64,000 nucleotides of DNA from Rahnella variigena (GTDB lineage: Bacteria > Pseudomonadota > Gammaproteobacteria > Enterobacterales > Enterobacteriaceae): positions 496,001-560,000 of the forward strand of contig NZ_NSDJ01000002.1 in NCBI RefSeq assembly GCF_003610915.1. Reading direction: 5' to 3'. Positions 61,967 through 64,000 of the stretch are shown piece after piece (position 1 is the first letter of the stretch; each line of letters starts with the position of its first letter). The position numbers were made by a program, and so were the translations under genes. The notes under the pieces were generated by a model. That model worked only from the letters and a program-made list of their open reading frames with translations. It was not told where the DNA came from and did not search any database.

Positions 61967-62473
61967 TTAAGCTTTGGGGGTGAACGTCATCGCCAGCCCG
62001 TTCATGCAATAACGCAGGCCGGTTGGCTGCGGACCGTCATCAAATACGTGTCCCAGATGCCCGCCGCAGCGACGGCAATGCACCTCATCGCGCACCATGC
62101 CAAACGAGGTATCCCGGCTGGTCAGCGCGGCATTGGGTAACGGCTTCCAGAAACTCGGCCAGCCTGTATGGCTGTCGAACTTGGTCGCTGAGGAAAAGAG
62201 AGGAAGATTGCAACCCGCACAGGCAAACTCGCCCGCCCGATGTTCGTTATTCAGCGGGCTGGAATAAGGCCGTTCGGTGCCCGCCTCGCGCAAAATGTGG
62301 TACTGGTCATCGTTCAGCTTCTGATGCCACTGCTCATCGGTCAGGGTGAATTCAAACTTTTCGGCTTTGGCCTGAGCATCCGCTTTACGTGGGAAAAAAG
62401 ATGGGATCAGCCCCATCACCGCGACCACGGAAACCGCACTGCTGCCCAGCAGGAAATTGCGTCTGTTAATCAT
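61967..62473 (-). CDS. msrB: Tat-exported methionine sulfoxide reductase MsrB
   Basis: MsrB reduces methionine-R-sulfoxide. The 168-residue protein has the catalytic Cys in 'RYCMNG' and two zinc CxxC pairs ('CAGC' and 'CRRC'). It also has the 'SHTGWPSFWKP' motif. Its N-terminus is a twin-arginine signal (NRRNFLLGS) with a hydrophobic core, so it is probably folded before export to the periplasm. With MsrA next door, both sulfoxide stereoisomers in envelope proteins could be repaired. The electron source in the periplasm is not encoded here. Confidence 0.9.
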   Translation of the reverse strand: MINRRNFLLGSSAVSVVAVMGLIPSFFPRKADAQAKAEKFEFTLTDEQWHQKLNDDQYHILREAGTERPYSSPLNNEHRAGEFACAGCNLPLFSSATKFDSHTGWPSFWKPLPNAALTSRDTSFGMVRDEVHCRRCGGHLGHVFDDGPQPTGLRYCMNGLAMTFTPKA

Positions 62474-62583
62474 TTTTTGCCACCGTGCCGGTTGTTGTCG
62501 ATGGCATCAGACTACAAGCCGAGGGGTTACGGAATCCTCGCGGAGAGTTAACAGTTTTGTGATAAATGGGGAATTGGGTTAAC

Positions 62584-62710
62584 TCCCTCCCCTGCGAAGG
62601 GGAGGGTTGGGGTGGGGTATTAAGGTCAAAAACTAAGGTCAGAGTGTATACGAAGATGGGTGTTGTCTGCTAAACCCCCTCCCCGCCTCCCCCTTCGCAG
62701 GGGGAGGAGC
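62584..62710. repeat. GC-rich imperfect palindromic intergenic repeat, copy 2
   Basis: Left arm CCCTCCCCTGCGAAGGGGAG (62584-62603) with GGTTGGGGTGGGG and right arm AAACCCCCTCCCCGCCTCCC plus CCTTCGCAGGGGGAGGAGC match copy 1 at 45801, with a longer unrelated spacer. It lies four bases after the stop of the GH31 gene, between the convergent msrB side and that gene. Confidence 0.85.
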
Positions 62711-62713
62711 AGG

Positions 62714-64000
62714 TCAAATACCAAGTTCTGCTTTCACCTTCGTACCCTCCCGCACAAAAACCGGGATTTCACTCATCGGCGCGGCGACCGTAATCGCCCT
62801 TCCGCCTTCATACTGTTCCCCATTAAGCGCCACCCACATCTCTCCCGCCGGTAACCACACGTCCCTCTCCCGCTGACCCGCGTAGAGCACCGGCGCAACC
62901 AGAATGTCGGCACCGAGCATGTATTGATCTTCCACCTGCCAGCTTTCAGCCTGATCGGGATACTGGTAGAACATCGTGCGCATCGCCGGATCGCCGCTCT
63001 CGTGGGCTTGCTGCATGACGCGGCTGATGTAAGGACGCAGTTTTTCACGCAGGAACAGGCCGCTTTTCATCAGCTGGTAATTCTCTTCGCCGTAGCTCCA
63101 CACTTCATTCGGCGCCCCGCTGTTGCATTGGGCGATGCCGTCGCGCCACGGTTCTGATGGCTGGATTTGGGGTTCGCGGTAACCGTGCAGACGCATCACC
63201 GGGCAGAATACGCCCCACTGGAACCAGCGGATCAGCAGTTCCTGAAACGCAGGGTCATTGACGTTACCACCCTGGAAACCGCCGATATCTGTCGTCCACC
63301 ACGGGATACCCGCCAGTCCCATGTTCAGTCCGGCGGCTATCTGATTGCGCAGCGCGTGGAAGGAGGAATGGATATCGCCCGACCACGCCAGTACGCCGTA
63401 ACGCTGACTGCCAGCCCAGGCGCAGCGCACCAGATTGACGATTTCGTGCTCGCCTTCCTGTTGCAGGCCGTCGTAAAAACCTTGTGCAAATTTCTGCGGG
63501 TAGATGTTCCCCACCTCCAGCACCGGTCCTAAATGATAGCGATAGTTATCAAAATCATAGGCGCGGTATTCCGGCTCGGCTTCGTCCAGCCAGAAGGTGC
63601 GGATCCCCAGTTCATAATAGTTCTGCTTCACTTTTTCCCAGACAAACTGACGGGCGCCGGGATGGGTAGCATCAAAGAACGTGCAATTGCCGAGGAAGTC
63701 CAGATTCACCGAGACGCCACGGTCGGTATTCACCAGATAACCTTTGGATTTCATCTCCTTGTAGTTATCGGTGCGGCTGTCCACCGTCGGCCAGACCGAG
63801 ACCATCGTTTCGATGCCCAGCGATTTCAGTTCCGCGACCATCGCTTTCGGATCCGGCCAGTCCACCGGGTCAAAACACCAGGTGCCCTGATTCGGCCAGT
63901 GGAAGAAGTCGATCACAATCACTGAAATCGGCAGGTGACGGCGCTTGTATTCACGTGCCACTTCCAGCACTTCCTGTTGCGTGCGGTAACGCAATTTGCA
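62714..64000 (-). CDS. GH31 alpha-glucosidase/alpha-xylosidase family protein (partial, 5' end off window)
   Basis: The frame runs off the window edge upstream, and the first visible Met is not a start. About 428 codons of the C-terminal part of a GH31 glycoside hydrolase are seen. They include 'ISVIVIDFFHWPNQGTWCFDP', the nucleophile region 'FWLDEAEPEYRAYD', a likely acid/base Asp in 'LAWSGDIHSSF' and 'GIPWWTTDIGGF', and a C-terminal beta domain. Substrate could be alpha-glucosides or alpha-xylosides, which this part does not decide. The gene lies next to repeat copy 2. Confidence 0.9.
   Translation of the reverse strand, partial: CKLRYRTQQEVLEVAREYKRRHLPISVIVIDFFHWPNQGTWCFDPVDWPDPKAMVAELKSLGIETMVSVWPTVDSRTDNYKEMKSKGYLVNTDRGVSVNLDFLGNCTFFDATHPGARQFVWEKVKQNYYELGIRTFWLDEAEPEYRAYDFDNYRYHLGPVLEVGNIYPQKFAQGFYDGLQQEGEHEIVNLVRCAWAGSQRYGVLAWSGDIHSSFHALRNQIAAGLNMGLAGIPWWTTDIGGFQGGNVNDPAFQELLIRWFQWGVFCPVMRLHGYREPQIQPSEPWRDGIAQCNSGAPNEVWSYGEENYQLMKSGLFLREKLRPYISRVMQQAHESGDPAMRTMFYQYPDQAESWQVEDQYMLGADILVAPVLYAGQRERDVWLPAGEMWVALNGEQYEGGRAITVAAPMSEIPVFVREGTKVKAELGI

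Overview
The window looks like a chromosomal segment of an enterobacterium of the Yersiniaceae type (Rahnella, Serratia or a relative). This rests on moderately high GC, typical enterobacterial families (ynbABC, YfaZ, FidL-like, DUF2474, DUF1852) and a short GC-rich palindromic repeat seen twice (45801-45905 and 62584-62710). The genus is an inference, not something read directly.

Region 1 (1-21191) is part of a type VI secretion (T6SS) cluster. It holds an unrecognised membrane protein, tssM, tssA, an effector array, tssF, tssG, tssJ, tssE, a VasL/TagA-like gene and several small secreted proteins. The array sits between tssA and tssF. It has two PAAR-like proteins with the same hydrophobic C-terminal domain, each followed by a DUF1240 membrane protein (the first intact, the second with a 1-nt frameshift in its PAAR part). 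A third PAAR protein carries an Ntox44-type C-terminus and is followed by a membrane-anchored candidate immunity protein. Behind it lies a decayed, PAAR-less copy of the first type with a broken DUF1240 gene. The layout reads as effector-cassette displacement. The sheath, TssK/L, Hcp, ClpV and VgrG genes are not in the window.

Region 2 (21246-25243) is a ynbABC phospholipid-type operon whose ynbD gene has decayed. Region 3 (25244-30600) is a cyanide-insensitive-type cytochrome bd operon (cioA-cioB-DUF2474) with a perfect FNR-like box upstream. Facing it is a drug-efflux MFS gene and a TetR gene with three matching palindromic operators.

Region 4 (30600-39796) begins with an array of inverted repeats that supplies the last codons of a cytoplasmic molybdopterin sulfoxide/N-oxide reductase. 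Divergent from that gene is a peptide-type ABC transporter with a Tat-signal binding protein and an M19 dipeptidase. Region 5 (39849-47342) is a complete non-phosphorylative (oxidative) L-fucose pathway: mutarotase, dehydrogenase, lactonase, dehydratase, 2-keto-3-deoxy-fuconate dehydrogenase, FAH-family hydrolase and FucP. It is controlled by a divergent GntR/FadR regulator with a palindromic operator.

Region 6 (47536-52516) holds an MFS transporter and a three-gene ABM monooxygenase/ACT/ArsR operon. Divergent from that operon is a DUF1852 (MesX) plus MetE-core (MesD) pair, a folate-independent methionine synthase system. Region 7 (52770-60190) is a chaperone-usher fimbrial operon followed by an HD-GYP protein and a CadC-like/FidL-like regulator pair. 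Region 8 (60390-64000) holds a YfaZ-type outer membrane protein, a 53-residue His-rich lipoprotein, an exported MsrB/MsrA pair (MsrB with a Tat signal) and the 3' part of a GH31 glycosidase running off the window edge. No rRNA, tRNA, CRISPR array or insertion sequence was recognised.
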